A DNA stretch of 52,500 nucleotides from Zygnema cylindricum (GCA_037447655.1 JBBHKE010001781.1:174340-226839); one strand, 5' to 3'. Numbered from the stretch's first letter, positions 29,852 to 42,558 are shown. A program made the numbers and translations. Notes: generated by a model not told the origin, from the sequence alone.

Positions 29852-31238
29852 TTACAATTGAACCTTAACATCAATTAGAACTTGTAAATCAACCGATCCA
29901 ACAAGACTTGTGGTTTCTACTCTACCATCTCCATACTCTATCTCAACTGTTGGATTTTTTTTTAATTTAGTAAACCACCTCTTATCTTTCCACATATGCA
30001 TTGAGGCCCTTGAGTCTATGATCCACCCATCCTCGGGTGGATCCCTCTTACCTCCCAAACCACACTTTCGTCTAAATAGAATATCTGCATGCGTCTATGT
30101 GGTTTTTGGTTTATAGAGAAGCTCTTCAAGCTCCTGTTCCATTTCGGTTACGTCATCTTCTTCCTCGTCATGAACTTGAGTTAGAAAAGGCTTTTTCTTT
30201 CCTCCATCTTTTGAGAAACCTTGTCCATCTTTCAGTAGGAGATCTGCAAGTTTGACACAATCTACCATATAATGTCCCGGTTTCTTGCAGTAGTGACATA
30301 ATCCACCTCGAGGAGCTCCTCTCCCCTGTCGATCAAATCTGCCACCTGGTTGTCGTTATCCTCCAAAGTTTTGATAAGGATCCTTTCCTTTTTCCTCATC
30401 ACGCTTTCGCCAATCAGATCCTGCAGCCAATGCTTGAACACTCAGATTCCTCTCCTAAGTTCTATGGTACTCTCTTTCACTAAAATCATCCCCACTGTAT
30501 CATCCTAATTCTAATTGCTATCACCAAGATCATACAACCGATTAATGATATTCTCATACTATCAAGTAGTTTCATTATTAATGTATTTACTCTTTGTCTC
30601 TCAGACCCTGAGTTATTTGTGCTGTCTAGTTCTCCGAATAATGCTCCTAAGTCATTGCAATAATCATTCATACTTCCTCCCTTGTAAGTATAAGCTGAAA
30701 TCTTATTTTCTGCCAGCTGTTGCTGCTGCAACGACCCACTCTTATATTTGTTTACTAGAGATGCCCAAATCTAAGAGGAAGATCAAACATGCATAAGGGG
30801 AATGTCAACCTCCTTCACTACACTTTTGAGAATTAAGAGCTTAGCCACCTTGTCTTTATAGTTCCAATTTTCATATTCTGACCGTTCGGTCTGACTCCCT
30901 GTCACTGGTGTTATTGTTGACGGTATCGTCCTTGACAATGGAGTCTCTCGAGAAGCAACTCCTCCCTTTTCTCCTTCCATGATTATTTCCTCCCATTCCT
31001 CGTCATCGATCGTGATGGTGGTTGATGTTTTAACAGTTGTTGTGACGGAGGTGCTAGAAAAACAAGTTCCTCCCAACCCAGGTGGAGGTGGGCATCGAAT
31101 TTGCCCGGACACTATGCCCTATAGGTGCTTCTCAAAAAGTTCTCCCTCCATCAACATTTCTTAATAAAGAAAGTGTGATCCATTAAATATGGGCACCCTA
31201 GAGGGTGGGCCCATAACTTAAAATTATGTGGTCTCCAT
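29852..31238 (-). pseudogene. Element F gag and protease
   Basis: The ATG (31236-31238) lies in the LTR and the frame crosses the PBS, but a stop follows within a few codons. Gag pieces include FEKHL, GQIRCPPPPGLGG and YKGGSMNDYCND. The knuckle CHYCKKPGHYMVDC (near 30270-30310) is complete. The protease motif reads DSRASMHMW (near 30010), with Arg for the essential Gly of DSGA. Confidence 0.85.
31204..31218 (-). other. PBS of element F
   Basis: The minus strand reads AGTTATGGGCCCACC, one change from the A/B/E site, directly next to the LTR start at 31219. Confidence 0.8.
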
Positions 31239-32123
31239 TAACCCACAAAATGAGCAGCCTATGTAAAACCTCTAGGATAATAATTAACCCTTTCACTTTC
31301 CCACTGAATAAATGCCGCCTAGGCAAACAAATATCCTGACGACCCTCATCCCTGTGAGGACAAGACTCTCCTAGGTCAAACGCAAAAAAAAATCACTAAA
31401 TTTGCTCCCCTTAACAGTAAGTTTTGGCTAGCCAAAGATGGCCTATAAATACAAAAGGTCACCTGGAGAGAGGCGCCTCAAACACGCTAAGTCTTTTAAC
31501 TCCTTCTCACAACTACTTACTACTCTACCCTCTGCTAATCAAAAGGGTGTATAGTACAAGAAGGTACAGTGGCCAATTTCACTACTTGTACGGCCATTGT
31601 ACAACATGGCCTTCTGGTTGACACTTATCAACATGGGAGCCATCCTCCCTCCTCCCTCCTCCCATCTTTTCCGACGTCCAATGATATAGGGCCACGTGGC
31701 ACAGCACGCCGCTATGTTTGAAAGCCGCCAAAGATTCATTCGGGTTTGGCGGGGGCGAGGACGTCCGTCCGATCATGTATGTTACACGGTTAGATTGGCG
31801 TCCGCGAGGGTTGTTTGACTATAAATGCCGTTTCGTCAATTTTGGTTTGTTTTAATGAAAGTGACGTTTGGGTAATACTTAAATTAAATAGCGAACTGAT
31901 TACTATGGTTTCATTAATGCCATAATGGTTAAGGCGTACATATATATAATTCTTCGGAAACCTAGGTTCAAATTTAGTTTAGGGCAACATTTTGGCAATA
32001 TATCAATCCGTCTACTTGTCTGCCTCTTTCTTTCTGACTATGGCGGCAGCCATGGTGACTCTCTCTCTCACTTCACTCTAGATTCTAAATTATTAAGTGA
32101 ATATTAATTACTTCTTTTCAATA
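31219..32123 (-). repeat. Element F 5' LTR
   Basis: 905 bp with degraded ends (TAAA and CAATA for TGAA and CAACA). It contains the same hairpin and tRNA-like unit as the 3' copy. It abuts truncated element G at 32124. Confidence 0.85.
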
Positions 32124-33420
32124 GATTTACTACGGCAGCAGAAGACATGGAGGTGTACTAGATGGACATCAATACAACCTTATTTCATGGATAGCTGGAA
32201 GAAGAGATCTTCACGCGACAACTTGAAGGTTTCTTGGAACTAGTAGAAAAAAACAAGGTATGCCGGTTAATCAAATCTCTCTATGGCCTAAAACACGCGC
32301 CTCGACAATGAAACAAGAAGCTTGATGAGTTTCTTACAAGTCTCGGATATATAAGGGTCAACTGAGATCATTCTATTTACCTGTTTGAAGATGAGGAAGG
32401 TATTATTTTTATTGCAATTTAAGTTGATGATTTGTTTGTTTTAACTAAATCTATGGAGAAAACTAATAAACCGAAAATAGGTCTAAAGGGGAGATTTAAG
32501 AAGAGGAATATGGGAGAGGCAAGATATATTTTGAGAATTCAGGTAGAGAGAGATAGAGATAGATAAATAATCAAACTCACTCAAAAAGATGCCATTAGGA
32601 ACATGTTGAAAAATTTTAAATAGAAAAAGCCAATTGTTCTACAAGTCCAATGGAGCTAAAGATGGGAAGTGAGAGGAGTGTGGAAAAAGGAGTTATAATC
32701 TTGGATAATGAGTTAGGCCTTGAAGAGAAGAAGTTCATGCCTACCATTCCTTATAGACAAGTAGTGGGCAACCTAATCTATTTTATGAATTGTACTCGGC
32801 CGGATATAGCTGCGGCTGTAGGAGTACTAAGTAAGAGTTTGAATGCTCCCATTAACAAAGATTGGGAAGCAGCTAAGTGAGTCTTTAAATATCTCATAAC
32901 GACAAGAGATTTATGGTTGCATTAGGGTGGGGACAATACTGACATCACCACTTGGAGTGATGCAAGTTATGAGGATGCTCTTATGAGGAGATGTACTTTT
33001 GGATATGTATTCTATGTGAGTGAAAGGGCTTGCTGCAGAGTAGTAAACAACAAAAGGTTATTGCTCAGTCCACAATGGAGGCTGAGTATGTGGCCTCTTG
33101 ATCTACTAGAAAAGAATTGATGTGGGTGAAGTCTCTGCTTGGTGAACTAAAACATGTTAGAAGTGTTGTGCAAAAAATCTTTTGTGATAATCAGGTAGCC
33201 ATTTTCATTGCTGCCAATCCCAAACATCACCTCAAAGCCAAACATGTGGACATTAGACTTAGCTTTGTTAAAGAGAAGGTAGAAAAAAAGATAATCAACT
33301 TAGAATATAGACCCGATAGTGCGATGGTTGCAGATATGAATGCCAAACCTGTACCTTCCCCTAAGTTAATTCTCTAAAAAAAAAGTGTTGTCTTACATTA
33401 AAAGGTGACTAGAAAATAAT
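32124..33420 (+). pseudogene. Element G RT and RNase H remnant, 5'-truncated
   Basis: A plus-strand copia pol fragment begins inside RT (EDME, MDI motif), with FIAI-stop-VDDLFVLT where YVDD is expected, then MGEARYILRIQVERDRD, RQVVGNLIYFMNCTRPDIAA, FCDNQVAIFIAANPKHH and the end of RNase H near 33377. Many stops occur. Everything upstream is missing and replaced by element F without a duplication, so a deletion or unequal exchange probably removed it. Confidence 0.85.
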
Positions 33421-33427
33421 GGGATAG

Positions 33428-33574
33428 TAGAAAATTATCTTTTCTTTAGATATTTTTTAGGTTTAGACTGTGACATAAAAGCAGAAAAGAAACAGAGGCA
33501 GTCTGCCTCTAACTCCTCTCTCTAACCCTTTTAGTTGCTGAAGTCAATGCACGTTAGAAAGGGAGCTAGAGCCA
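33428..33574 (+). repeat. Element G 3' LTR, left part
   Basis: It follows a decayed polypurine tract (AAAATAATGGGATAG). It carries GCAGTCTGCCTCTAACTCC and GGGAGCTAGAGCCA, the arms of the U3 stem-loop with a degraded loop (TTTTAGTTGCTGAAGTCA). It is cut by element I at the conserved AGCCATGG. Confidence 0.75.
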
Positions 33575-34760
33575 TGTTGAAATTGAAGTATTTTATAGGT
33601 CTAGAGATTGTAAAATAAAAGCCAAAAGAGGAGACACTGACAGCTTGCCTCTAACTCTTCACTCAAATACCCCACACTTGTCGCAGTCAGTGAAGACTTG
33701 AGGAGGAGTTAGATCCATGGCTGCCTAGGCTGTCCAAAGAGGACAAGAAGGCAAATCTTGATAGAGTTACCTAAAATATTTGACGGACCCTGGATTGGAT
33801 CCGAGTACTTGCCGTCCGTCAAATTAGCTGTTAGCCTTAACCTATTAGTCTGGGATTAATGGTAGGTATTTGGTTTGATAAATGTTAATTTTGTTACACG
33901 TAGACTTGTTCATTTAACGGGATATAGATACGTAATGCATAGATACAGTTTTTGTACAATTTTAATGTACTATATGAAACACATACCTCGCATTTATTTC
34001 CAACACGAAACAAATACCGCTCGTATATTTTCAACGGCTATAGTTGTATCCGATTTTGATCGGACAGCCACGGTATGCGTTGCGATCACGTAATATGTAC
34101 TTTTGGCATTTTACTGTCATCACCATGTCATGTGACACGTGGCGCGACAACGTTGGATTGCGGCAACTCCGGAGATTACGGGAACAAATCCCGATATGAC
34201 ACGTGGCGACATTTTGGCCATGTCGTACGATAACCGTACAGAAAGTACACCGACATAGGTACTTTTCTGTACGACAGAGTAATTTGATTGGGTCTGTACG
34301 TCAATAGATAGAGTTTTAGAGAGAGATAGGACTTAGAAAATTTAGTAGGTAACAGCCTCTCTTCGAGAGAGCTCCTGTACAAAAGGTCATTTTTGACCAT
34401 TCCTAACTATCAATTTACTTAACCATTTCAGTGATTCTTTTTGCTGCGGACTCATGGGAGTCCACACTACATAGGGGTGTAGTCGGTCAGAGTTTTTATC
34501 TGCCAGGGTGGCTTCATTTCTTAGGGAAAGTCAAAGTGGGTGAATGTGTCCAAATCTCATATTCTAACTTTGCATTCTGTGATATAACTGAGCATAACTG
34601 AGCACACAGATAGTGTCATTTCATAGGGGTGAAGTTTTATTGGGGTTATAATTGTCAAGGGTCAGTCATTTGGGATTATATCAAGTTGGAGTAGGCATCA
34701 CCTAGATTAGCTTATTTTAGATCTGCGATTTCTGTTGGCAATGGAGCACACAAAGTTTCA
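33575..34760 (+). repeat. Element I 5' LTR
   Basis: It starts TGTTGAAATTGAAG and ends AAGTTTCA. Stem-loop arms are CTAACTC 33651-33657 with GAGTTAG 33706-33712 and CTCAA 33662-33666 with TTGAG 33698-33702. The antisense tRNA-like unit is at 33773-33850 and the GTAC hairpin near 34235-34275. Confidence 0.88.
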
Positions 34761-36044
34761 GGTTATCGGCCCACCATCTACGGTGCCTATTTTGATGGAA
34801 CATGCTTCCCTTATTTGGGATTTATGATGGAGGGATTACTTTACGAGAAGCACTTATGGGGAATTGTTTCGGGACAAGTGAGATGTCCGCCACCTGGCTT
34901 TGGAGAAGCTTACTATGGAGAATCATCTGAGGTTGCCCAGAATATCAACCGAAGTTCAGATGCAACGGAAGGTGAAAGGAAAAACCTTGCCGTGGATGGG
35001 GAAATAGGGGAGAAGGAAAAAATGACACCTATGGTGAGGGGAGCTAGGCTTTCAGCTATTGTACCACTTGTATGGATTAAAATTAAAAAAAATGACAGAA
35101 AAATATGGGAATACAAAAACACTATAGCAAAGCATCTCATACTTAGAAACGTGTCTAAGTCCATACCTATCACTCTTATAAACTTAACGAAGTCTTCGGA
35201 GATATGGGAAGTACTAAGTCAGATTTATAAAAGAGAGACTATTCAAAGGTAGCAATTAGTAAAACAAGAAATAGATGCCTATGTTTATAAAGGCGGTAGC
35301 ATGATAGAGTTTTGCAATGATATTGTTGCGCTATATTTTGAGCTTGCTAGTGCGAAATATATAGAATCTGAGGAGAGAAAGATTAATACACTATTTATGA
35401 AACTCCCATATGAGTACGAAAACATCATTTATCGTATGCAGGAAATGGATGGCTCCTCATGGACTTTGAGTTTTACCATGGGGATAATTCTTGTGAGGGA
35501 AAGCACTTTGGAGCTTCGTAGGGGAAGTGACAGTGTGAATGCATTTACAGCTGGTGGTGATTGGCAGAAGCGTGATGAGAGGAAGAAAGACAAAGGTAAA
35601 CCTTATCGGAACTTTGGTAGAAAGAGAGGGAGAGGAAAGGAAACGAGAGCTTTGAAAAAAGGGGTTTGCTTCTTTTGTAGGGAACCAGGTCATTATTTAG
35701 AAGAATGCCCTTGTTTGAAAGAACTTAGAAGTTGGAATGTGGATGAGGAGGAAGAAGGGGAAGAGGAGAAAGCGGATGAACATATGCTGGAGCTTCTCCG
35801 CATCGGTAGTATGGGGAAGAGAGAAAAGCACACAGAAATTCCACGTAAGCAACAATGTGTTTTTGGAGGTATAAGGGAAGTAAAGAGAGAGGATATACTT
35901 GAGGGAGTTCAAAATATTGAGGATAGTTTCATAAATATTTTGGAAACAAAAAACTGGTCGGAAAGGGAGACTTCAACGGATTTTGAGGAAAGGGGAGACG
36001 TGAAACTAAAAGGGGTTCTAAAGGATAGGGGAGAAGAGGAATAA
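34741..36044 (+). pseudogene. Element I gag
   Basis: The ATG 34741 is in the LTR. A frameshift soon after (near 34800) and TAG in TIQR-stop-QLVKQ (near 35250) break it, but most of the frame is open: 34815-35252 and 35301-36044. The knuckle CFFCREPGHYLEEC is intact (near 35670-35710). The tail after VFGGIREVKRED is acidic as in B, without protease. A stop ends the frame at 36042-36044, where B stays open. Confidence 0.88.
34761..34775 (+). other. PBS of element I, one mismatch
   Basis: GGTTATCGGCCCACC, one change from the A/B/E site (C for G at position 7), directly after the LTR. Confidence 0.8.
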
Positions 36045-36593
36045 TTAATAAAAAGTATAGGGGAGGAGAAATATTTATTGGGAATAAATTTAGAAAGTGA
36101 TAGTGGAAAGAATTCCATGGGAGAGAGCAAAGAAAGTTCAATAAATGGGGTGAGAATCATGGATAAAAATATCAGTTCGGAAGATGTAGATTTTACGAGG
36201 AACTTAGTGGGGACTCTTGATTTAAGGATAAATTTGGGGGGTAATGGTTTTGACATCACTAATGGGAGTGATGCCCTCTATAAAGGTGTGCCTGTAAAAG
36301 GGTTAGCATCTGAGTATGTGTTGCAAATTGGGGATGGGGCTGATTGTTGGAAATGGAAAAGGGAAAGTGGATTTTGGTTGGATGAAAAGGGGAGGAGGTG
36401 GATAAAATCTTTGCTCGGATTTTTGAAAAGTGGCATGCAAAATAAAATGTATGATCGACAAGATGAAATTATTTTTGGTCATCTAATATACTTTCTTAAA
36501 TATAAAGGTATTCGCTTGAAGCTTCATGAAGAAAAAAGGAAAAAGGAAAGGAAAATATATATAAATGTATTTGTTGTTTTTGAAGGGAGTTGA
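36045..36593 (+). pseudogene. Element I pol-derived tail
   Basis: Open from 36045 in the gag frame: SIGEEKYLLGINLESDSGK (end of RT), GVRIMDKNIS, LVGTLDLRINLGGNGFDITN (RNase H start), SLLGFLKSGMQNKMYD and a Lys-rich end. In B the same joints are used and a TAG lies at GTSGF-stop-EYLG; here that place is open. Shared joints show the deletions predate both copies. Confidence 0.75.
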
Positions 36594-36622
36594 AAGTAAA
36601 GTAGACTAGAAAATAAGGGGAG

Positions 36623-37799
36623 TGTTGAAATTTAAGTATTTTATAGGTTTAGAGATTGTAAAATAAAAGCCAAAAGATGAGACACTGACAACTTGCCTCT
36701 TACTCTTTACTCAAGTCCCCACACTTGTCGCAGTCAATGAAGACTTGAAGAGGAGTTAGATCCATGACTGCCTAGGCTGTCCAAAGAGGACAAGAAGGCA
36801 AATCTTGATAGAGTTACCTAAAATATTTGACGAACCCGGGATTTGATCCGAGTACCTTCCGTCCGTCAAATTAGCTGGTAGCCTTAACCTATAAGTCTGG
36901 GATTAATGGTAGGTATTTGGTTTGATAAATGTTTATTTTGTTACACGTAGACTTGTTCATTTAACGAGATACAGATACGTAATGCATAGATACATTTTTT
37001 GTACAATTTTAATGTACTATATGAAACAGATACCTCGCATTTATTTCCAACACGAAATAAATACCGCTCGTATATTTTAAACGGCTATAGTTGTATCCGG
37101 TTTTGATCGGACAGCCACGATATGCGTCGCGATCACGTAATATGTACTTTTGGCATTTTACTATCATCACCATGTCATGTGACACGTGGCGCGACAACGT
37201 TGGATTGCGGCAACTCCGAAGATTACGGGAACAAATTCCAATATTACACGCGTCGACATTTTGGCCATGTCGTACGATGGTCTTACAGAAAGTACACCGC
37301 CACATGTACTTTTGTGTACGACATAGTAATTTGATTGGTGCCGTACGTCAGTAGATAGAGTTTTAGAGAGAGATAGGACTTAGGAATTTTAGTTGGTAGG
37401 AGCCTCTCTTTGATAGAGCTCCCGTACAAAAGGTCATTTTTGAACATTCATAACTATCAATTTACTTAACCATTTTCAGTGATTCTTTTTGCTACGGACT
37501 CAAGGGAATCCACACTACATAAGAGTGTAGTCGGACAGAGTGTCTTTTTGCCAGGGTGGCTGCATTTCTTAGGGAAAGTCAAAGTGGGTGAATGTGTCCA
37601 AATCTCATATTCTAACTTTGCATTCTGTGATAGAATTGAGCACACAGAAAGTGTTATTTCACAGGGGTGAAGTTTTATTGGGATTCTGATTATCAAGCGG
37701 TCAGTCATTTGGGTTTATATCATGTAGGAGTAGGCATCATCGAGATTAGCTTTTTTTAGATCTGCGATTTCTGTGGGCAATGGAGCACACAGAGTTTCA
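36623..37799 (+). repeat. Element I 3' LTR
   Basis: It follows AAAATAAGGGGAG. It has the stem-loop with changed but still pairing arms (AAGTC with GACTT), the tRNA-like unit (36820-36900) and the GTAC hairpin with mutations. It ends AGAGTTTCA at 37799. Confidence 0.88.
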
Positions 37800-37804
37800 A
37801 GCAA

Positions 37805-38671
37805 TGGCAACCTAAGCTGTCTAGAGAGACAGGCATCAGAATATTAGTAGATTTACTAAAAGGTTAGATGGACCCAGGATTTGATCTTGGTACCTGCTGT
37901 CTGACAAAGTAGCCGTTAGCTTTGTCTTGTAGTCTAGGACCTGTGCTGAGATATAAAGGGTGTGATAATTACTTAAACATAAACAGGTTGGGAAATTCAA
38001 TTTATAAAATGAACAAATTCATAGCACATAGAAGCAGTTAATGTTTAGTACAGATTAGGGTACCACACAAAACATATATATCGCACATTTGTTTCAACGG
38101 CTATAATTAAAAGTCGTTTTTGATCAGACAACCACGATAGGAGCCGATATCACGAAGAGGGCGTTTTGGCAGTTTTCGGTCACCGCCAACCAATTGACAC
38201 GTGGCGACATCTCATTTGCTTGCATGATCTCCGGAGAATTTTATAACGAGTCTGGATTTTTCAGGCATTTAGTCTTTGGCCATGTTGTATAATTGACGTA
38301 CAAAAAGTACTCCGGCATTGGTACCTTTCTGTACGATACAGTGATTTGATTGGTGACGTACTTTAGTAGTGGAGGGCTTAGAGAGGGGTTTATGACTTAG
38401 TAAAATCCGAGGTAGGTAGCCTCTAACCCAAAGTGTTTCTATACAAAAGGTAAACTTTGACCCTTGATAACTTACTGCTCAAGGGAGCAAATTAAGCCAT
38501 TGTTTATGTTATCGACCCACGGGAGTCTTGTGTTCACAAAGATGGAGTTAGTCAAAGTTATTGCCTGCCAAAGAGGCAATTAATCTTGTTTAATCTATAA
38601 TAGGTCAAGGTTATCCTAAGAATTGGTGTGACCTGCCCACTCTAAGGACCTATGGAGGTCTCAAAGTTCCA
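37805..38671 (+). repeat. Element G 3' LTR, right part
   Basis: It resumes after element I with TGGCAACCTAAGCTGTC (compare TGGCTGCCTAGGCTGTC). It contains the tRNA-like unit (37858-37938), a GTAC hairpin near 38298-38335 and the terminal ATGGAGGTCTCAAAGTTCCA. No usable target duplication is known, because the 5' side is lost. Confidence 0.78.
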
Positions 38672-40805
38672 AGATGAACATCCGACGGTCAGTGTTTCCT
38701 CCCAAACCTTGGGGAGTATTGGGAAGATTTTCGTTAATGTTGTTTTTTGTATAAAAACAAAATAAGCAGAACGGTTTGGTACAAATAGTCGAGATTTTTT
38801 AGTAAAATACACCGCGAATCGTAATTAGAGTAAAGAAAAAAATAGAGTAAAAAAAATAAAAAATAATAATTAGAGTTATGAACTCTAATTTGTGTGATAA
38901 AACTTTTTCAAAAAGGAATTTTACTCTAATTTATCAATAAATCTAATTTGGGTGTAAATTTAGGCGCAGATTTATCAATTGTGAATTAAGTATAAATTAA
39001 AATCTAACAAAACGTATAGTTTCACGTCATTATGACGTTTGCATTACCCTGTTTCTCAAAACAGAGTCACATGAAAATTTCATGTACTAAATCATTATTT
39101 GTAGATTTTTACATAGTAAAGTACAGTTTTGCACGGTCAACATCGACAGTACGCCACACTATTTAAAACGGCACTATATTCAACTTATTAACGCTCATTC
39201 AAAAAGTACCCCAAATAACGTGAAGAATAATTTAGAATAATGTACTCTATTTATAGTGATAGAATCAAATTTGGGGTGACGAAATTGGCGTACATAACTC
39301 TAATTACGATTTGCGATGTACCTCAATTTTCGGTTTATCGAACGTTAACCTTAAACAGACCCAACCCAAAACTAAAATTCTAAAACTATACCTTACAAAC
39401 AATAAAAAACTTTAATAGCACAAAATACTACTCTATACCCTAAAAAGAAACGAAAAATGTGGGGCACTCGGCCATGTCAAACTCGTGTGAGTTTCCGGCA
39501 CGCTTGTATTTTACCAAGGATTTCCGAGCCTTTTTTACGCAATACGGTCATCAGAGTATGGAGGATTGAGTGCACCCAGCCGGACAAGATCCTTGTATTT
39601 ACCAAACTAGGCAGGACGCACTTTATTTCGCGCTAAACGGAGGTCGGACGACCAAGTTCTCTCGTCTCAAAGATTGAAATTCCGTTACATAAAACTAGAT
39701 TCCGCCAGCCCTCGTGGGGGGTACATTTTGGATTGCCGCGTAACTTTTTGGATTGTCATCTAGATTATGCTGTTAGCTGTCAATAGGAATTCAGTTCAAG
39801 TTCAGCTGACTTTTGGTCCATTAATTACCCTAGGTCAAAGTATGGTGTCCCAGCGCTAGTTCAAGATTTTTGGTAAATTAGTCATTCCAATTTAAACTCT
39901 CAGTTTCGGATTTAGCCGGAGTCTGGAGTATTAGTTTTTTCCTTGAGTGTGGTACGGCTTTATTTGTCCTATGTTAGTTCGATAGCAATTGCTCTCCGCT
40001 CATTGGCTCCTTGCATTGTGTTGACGTTTTGGATTTTAAACTGGACAAACTTTGTTGTATAAGGCGCTTCGGGCCGAAGGAGACAGGTTGTTGTTTCAGT
40101 ACTGCCTCTTGATAAAAACCTTAGAAATTTCCAACAAACCTTCTTTTGGAGAACCTTTGTTTGTTATGTGATTGTGACCCTACTGCCATCTTGGTTTGCC
40201 TTTGTCCTTTGTGGAAATCGTAGTCCGGTTGGGTAGTTGGCATTATCTTTCGTTTTTTGGGCGATTTGGGACTTGTGGTTGTTTGATACCGAGAGGGGAC
40301 TTGCCGGTTCCGGGTTGTGGAAACTGAGGAGTTAAGAAGGACATTACCTGTTTCAATGTCTTCGAGAGAGATTTCGTCTCCTCTTGTTGTCAGCGTTGCT
40401 TTTGGGGGTATGTTGACCTCGGTTGCTATTGTTCTGAATCCTATCTTTATCTCTATTTTTCTAAACGGTGATATTGTTAATCTTGAAACAGCTTATTATT
40501 CTTTTATTTTTTCGTTATTCTGCGTGGAAGTGCCTTGGTTTCTCTTTTTGGTTGTCCTTTTTGGGCTCCGGTTGCGCTTCACCTGATGTTGAATACTATA
40601 ATATTTTGGACCATATCAGTGGGTTTTGAGGCAATATTTGTTAGACTTCCAACGGAGCAGTACAGTATTGAAACAACCACCTTTCCCCTTAGGTTAAAGA
40701 GGATAGGTACTTCGGGTGGGGTACCTTCTTAAAGGGATTTAGCTCCTCGATTCTGGTCAATTATGGGATGAGGAGAAGTTCAGGATAGGGATCTTTCAGG
40801 TGTCA
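38672..40805. other. AT-rich unassigned DNA, possibly Ty3 5' flank
   Basis: 38672-39420 is AT-rich, with repeated words such as TAATTAGAGTTATG and ACTCTAATTT, and no coding signal. 39440-40740 is less AT-rich and T-rich on the plus strand; it may be the leader or LTR of the Ty3/gypsy remnant that follows, but I found no second copy. A hydrophobic 89-codon frame (40317-40586) has no recognisable family. Confidence 0.4.
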
Positions 40806-41556
40806 GTTCGGAAGAGCGGAGAGGCAAGAAGCACTTGCACAAGAGGAAGAGTCACAGATTCCCAAGGAAGTAGTCCCCGCGGCCTCAACTATAAACATAG
40901 AGTAGTTTCTTAAGGGAATAATGCTTGAAGCTATTAAAGCCGAGACTCCTCCAAAACAGCCAGTGAGGCAACCCTCTCCTCCAACTCTGCCTGTCTTTTC
41001 TCCCGAGAACTTCCCTACATTGTCCGAGGCTGCCAAAGTTCGAGCCGAGGAAAAGATTAAGAGACAGACGTTATCTCGTTAATCATGTAGGAAGGGTTTG
41101 GCCCATGAGGAAGCGGTCCTTGGTCACCCTCCCAAAGTAGGGCACTATACAAGATCTAAGGCTCCTATAGCTGAGATGTACATGGATTTTGAGATTTTGG
41201 CTAATTCCAATCGGCCAGGTCGGAAGGTAATCTTAGCCTCTTAAGGAAAGAACCAGCATGGAATAATCTCTTGGGATAGGTTCAGCAAGCAGGGGTTACT
41301 AGAGCCCAAGAGGGTGCACCAGTTCCATCACCGTGACAATAAAGGCAGGTTCACACCGGTTGTTAAGGAAAAACCGTTACCTCCTCTCGCGACAACTGCA
41401 CCCGAAAAGCCTCCTCCAGTTGCCTTCATCGTTCGACCTACGGGGGGATTGTGGCGGACAAGGGAAAAACATCTAGCAAATTCAGGTATGGGGATTGCAG
41501 ATTTGACTAAGGTGGTTAGCAGGAAGCGGGAGTTGGTGGAAATAGGGAAGACATAG
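40806..41556 (+). pseudogene. Ty3/gypsy gag-like N-terminal region
   Basis: One plus-strand frame is interrupted by a few single stops. It is rich in Pro, Lys and Glu, with pieces such as FSPENFPTLSEAAKVRAEEK, VGHYTRSKAPIAEMY and HHRDNKGRFTPVVKEKPLPP. No catalytic motif is present. The reading is coherent across stops and leads toward the gag part, so I take it as the N-terminal region of the Ty3/gypsy polyprotein, with moderate certainty. Confidence 0.5.
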
Positions 41557-42558
41557 GGTCAGGCATCGACGGGGGTTGGACCAGTTAGGGTAGATTGGGA
41601 GGCTCTAGAATAAGAAAGACGAGCTTTATGGGAAAATGAGTTCAACCTTATTCGGGAAGCGAGGCGTCGGTCCAGTGGACTTATCAGCAGGCAGATGTTC
41701 ACTTCTCTTAGGACAAGACTATACCCCGGAGCACCAGTTTAGGAACCCACATATATCTCAAAAACGCCACTGGGGATGCCTCCCTCGGAGACTAACCGGA
41801 ATACCACTCTTCATCGGGAAGGGGGTGAAACCACAAGACCTAATGGGATGGGTTTTGGTGCAGATACACTTCTTGACATTGCTGCTTCTCCTTTGGGAGT
41901 GTCAACTGTTGTTTCGGTGGAGGACGCTTCCGCAGTGGAAGCCCTAGTGGAATTCTGACAAGACGAAAGGGTTCACATTCTCTTGAAGGCATCCACTCCT
42001 TCCGCTTATCCAAACTGATAATCGCCACAATCCCTTGCTCTTCCCTCTTCTCTTTCACCATCCCTTCCTCCTGCTGCAGCAGTTCGTGGGTCACCGGACC
42101 CGCCTGTCTTACTCTACAAATACGACGTTCTTGCCTACTCACCTCCTCACAGGCGTTCCCTATCTTCCAGCTCAGGAACTCCTCCTCCCGAGACCTCTAG
42201 ACGGCGGCTCGCAGACATACACCTTTTTCTTGAGGCCCTCAACAATCTTCGTTTCCGTCTCCGCCACCGTCCATTTCACAAAGACATTTGAGTTGACCTC
42301 GTCTCCACATCCCATCGGTACAGACAATTTTAAGGGAGGAACAACATTCTTTTGGGAATAGAGGAGCCAGAAATCTTACACCTCTTTTAACAGCAAGACC
42401 ATCCTCAATGGCGGGGGAGGTCCCAACTATTACACCTGCCCTTACTATCGGAGAAGGAAGCGACCCGGATCTATAAGGTGTTGATCTACGAACAATTTCT
42501 CCGGCTCATTTTGTCAGCCCCACCAGACCGGCCTCGCCTCAATTCACCAATCTCGCAG
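41557..42558 (+). other. Ser/Pro-rich low-complexity stretch between gag parts
   Basis: Frames are short and shift often. Pieces such as PPSETNRNTTLHREGGETT and SSGTPPPETSRRRLADIH suggest a disordered Ser/Pro-rich linker of the Ty3/gypsy gag. I cannot define boundaries. Confidence 0.35.

Larger units (their letters stand above)
25911..32123 (-). mobile_element. Element F: old full-length copia element
   Basis: A 6.2-kb element in minus orientation with LTRs of 892 and 905 bp, PBS, polypurine tract and a heavily broken gag-pol. The LTRs differ at many sites (roughly a tenth in the parts compared), so it is the oldest full copia here. Flanks are TGGAG (25906-25910) and GATTT after 32123, not a duplication, so one side has been rearranged. 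Confidence 0.88.
33575..37799 (+). mobile_element. Element I: older gag-only copia derivative (B family)
   Basis: A 4225-bp element with LTRs of 1186 and 1177 bp, inserted in G's LTR; the flanks AGCCA (33570-33574) and AGCAA (37800-37804) are a duplication with one change. Internal organisation equals that of element B: Gag, then a pol-derived tail, with no enzymes. The LTRs differ by several per cent in the parts compared, so this family has been moving for a long time. Confidence 0.9.

Noticed and set aside
40317-40586. A membrane protein of 89 residues
   Set aside because: The hydrophobic frame lies in T-rich DNA upstream of a decayed retroelement and matches no family I know; T-rich sequence gives such frames by chance.
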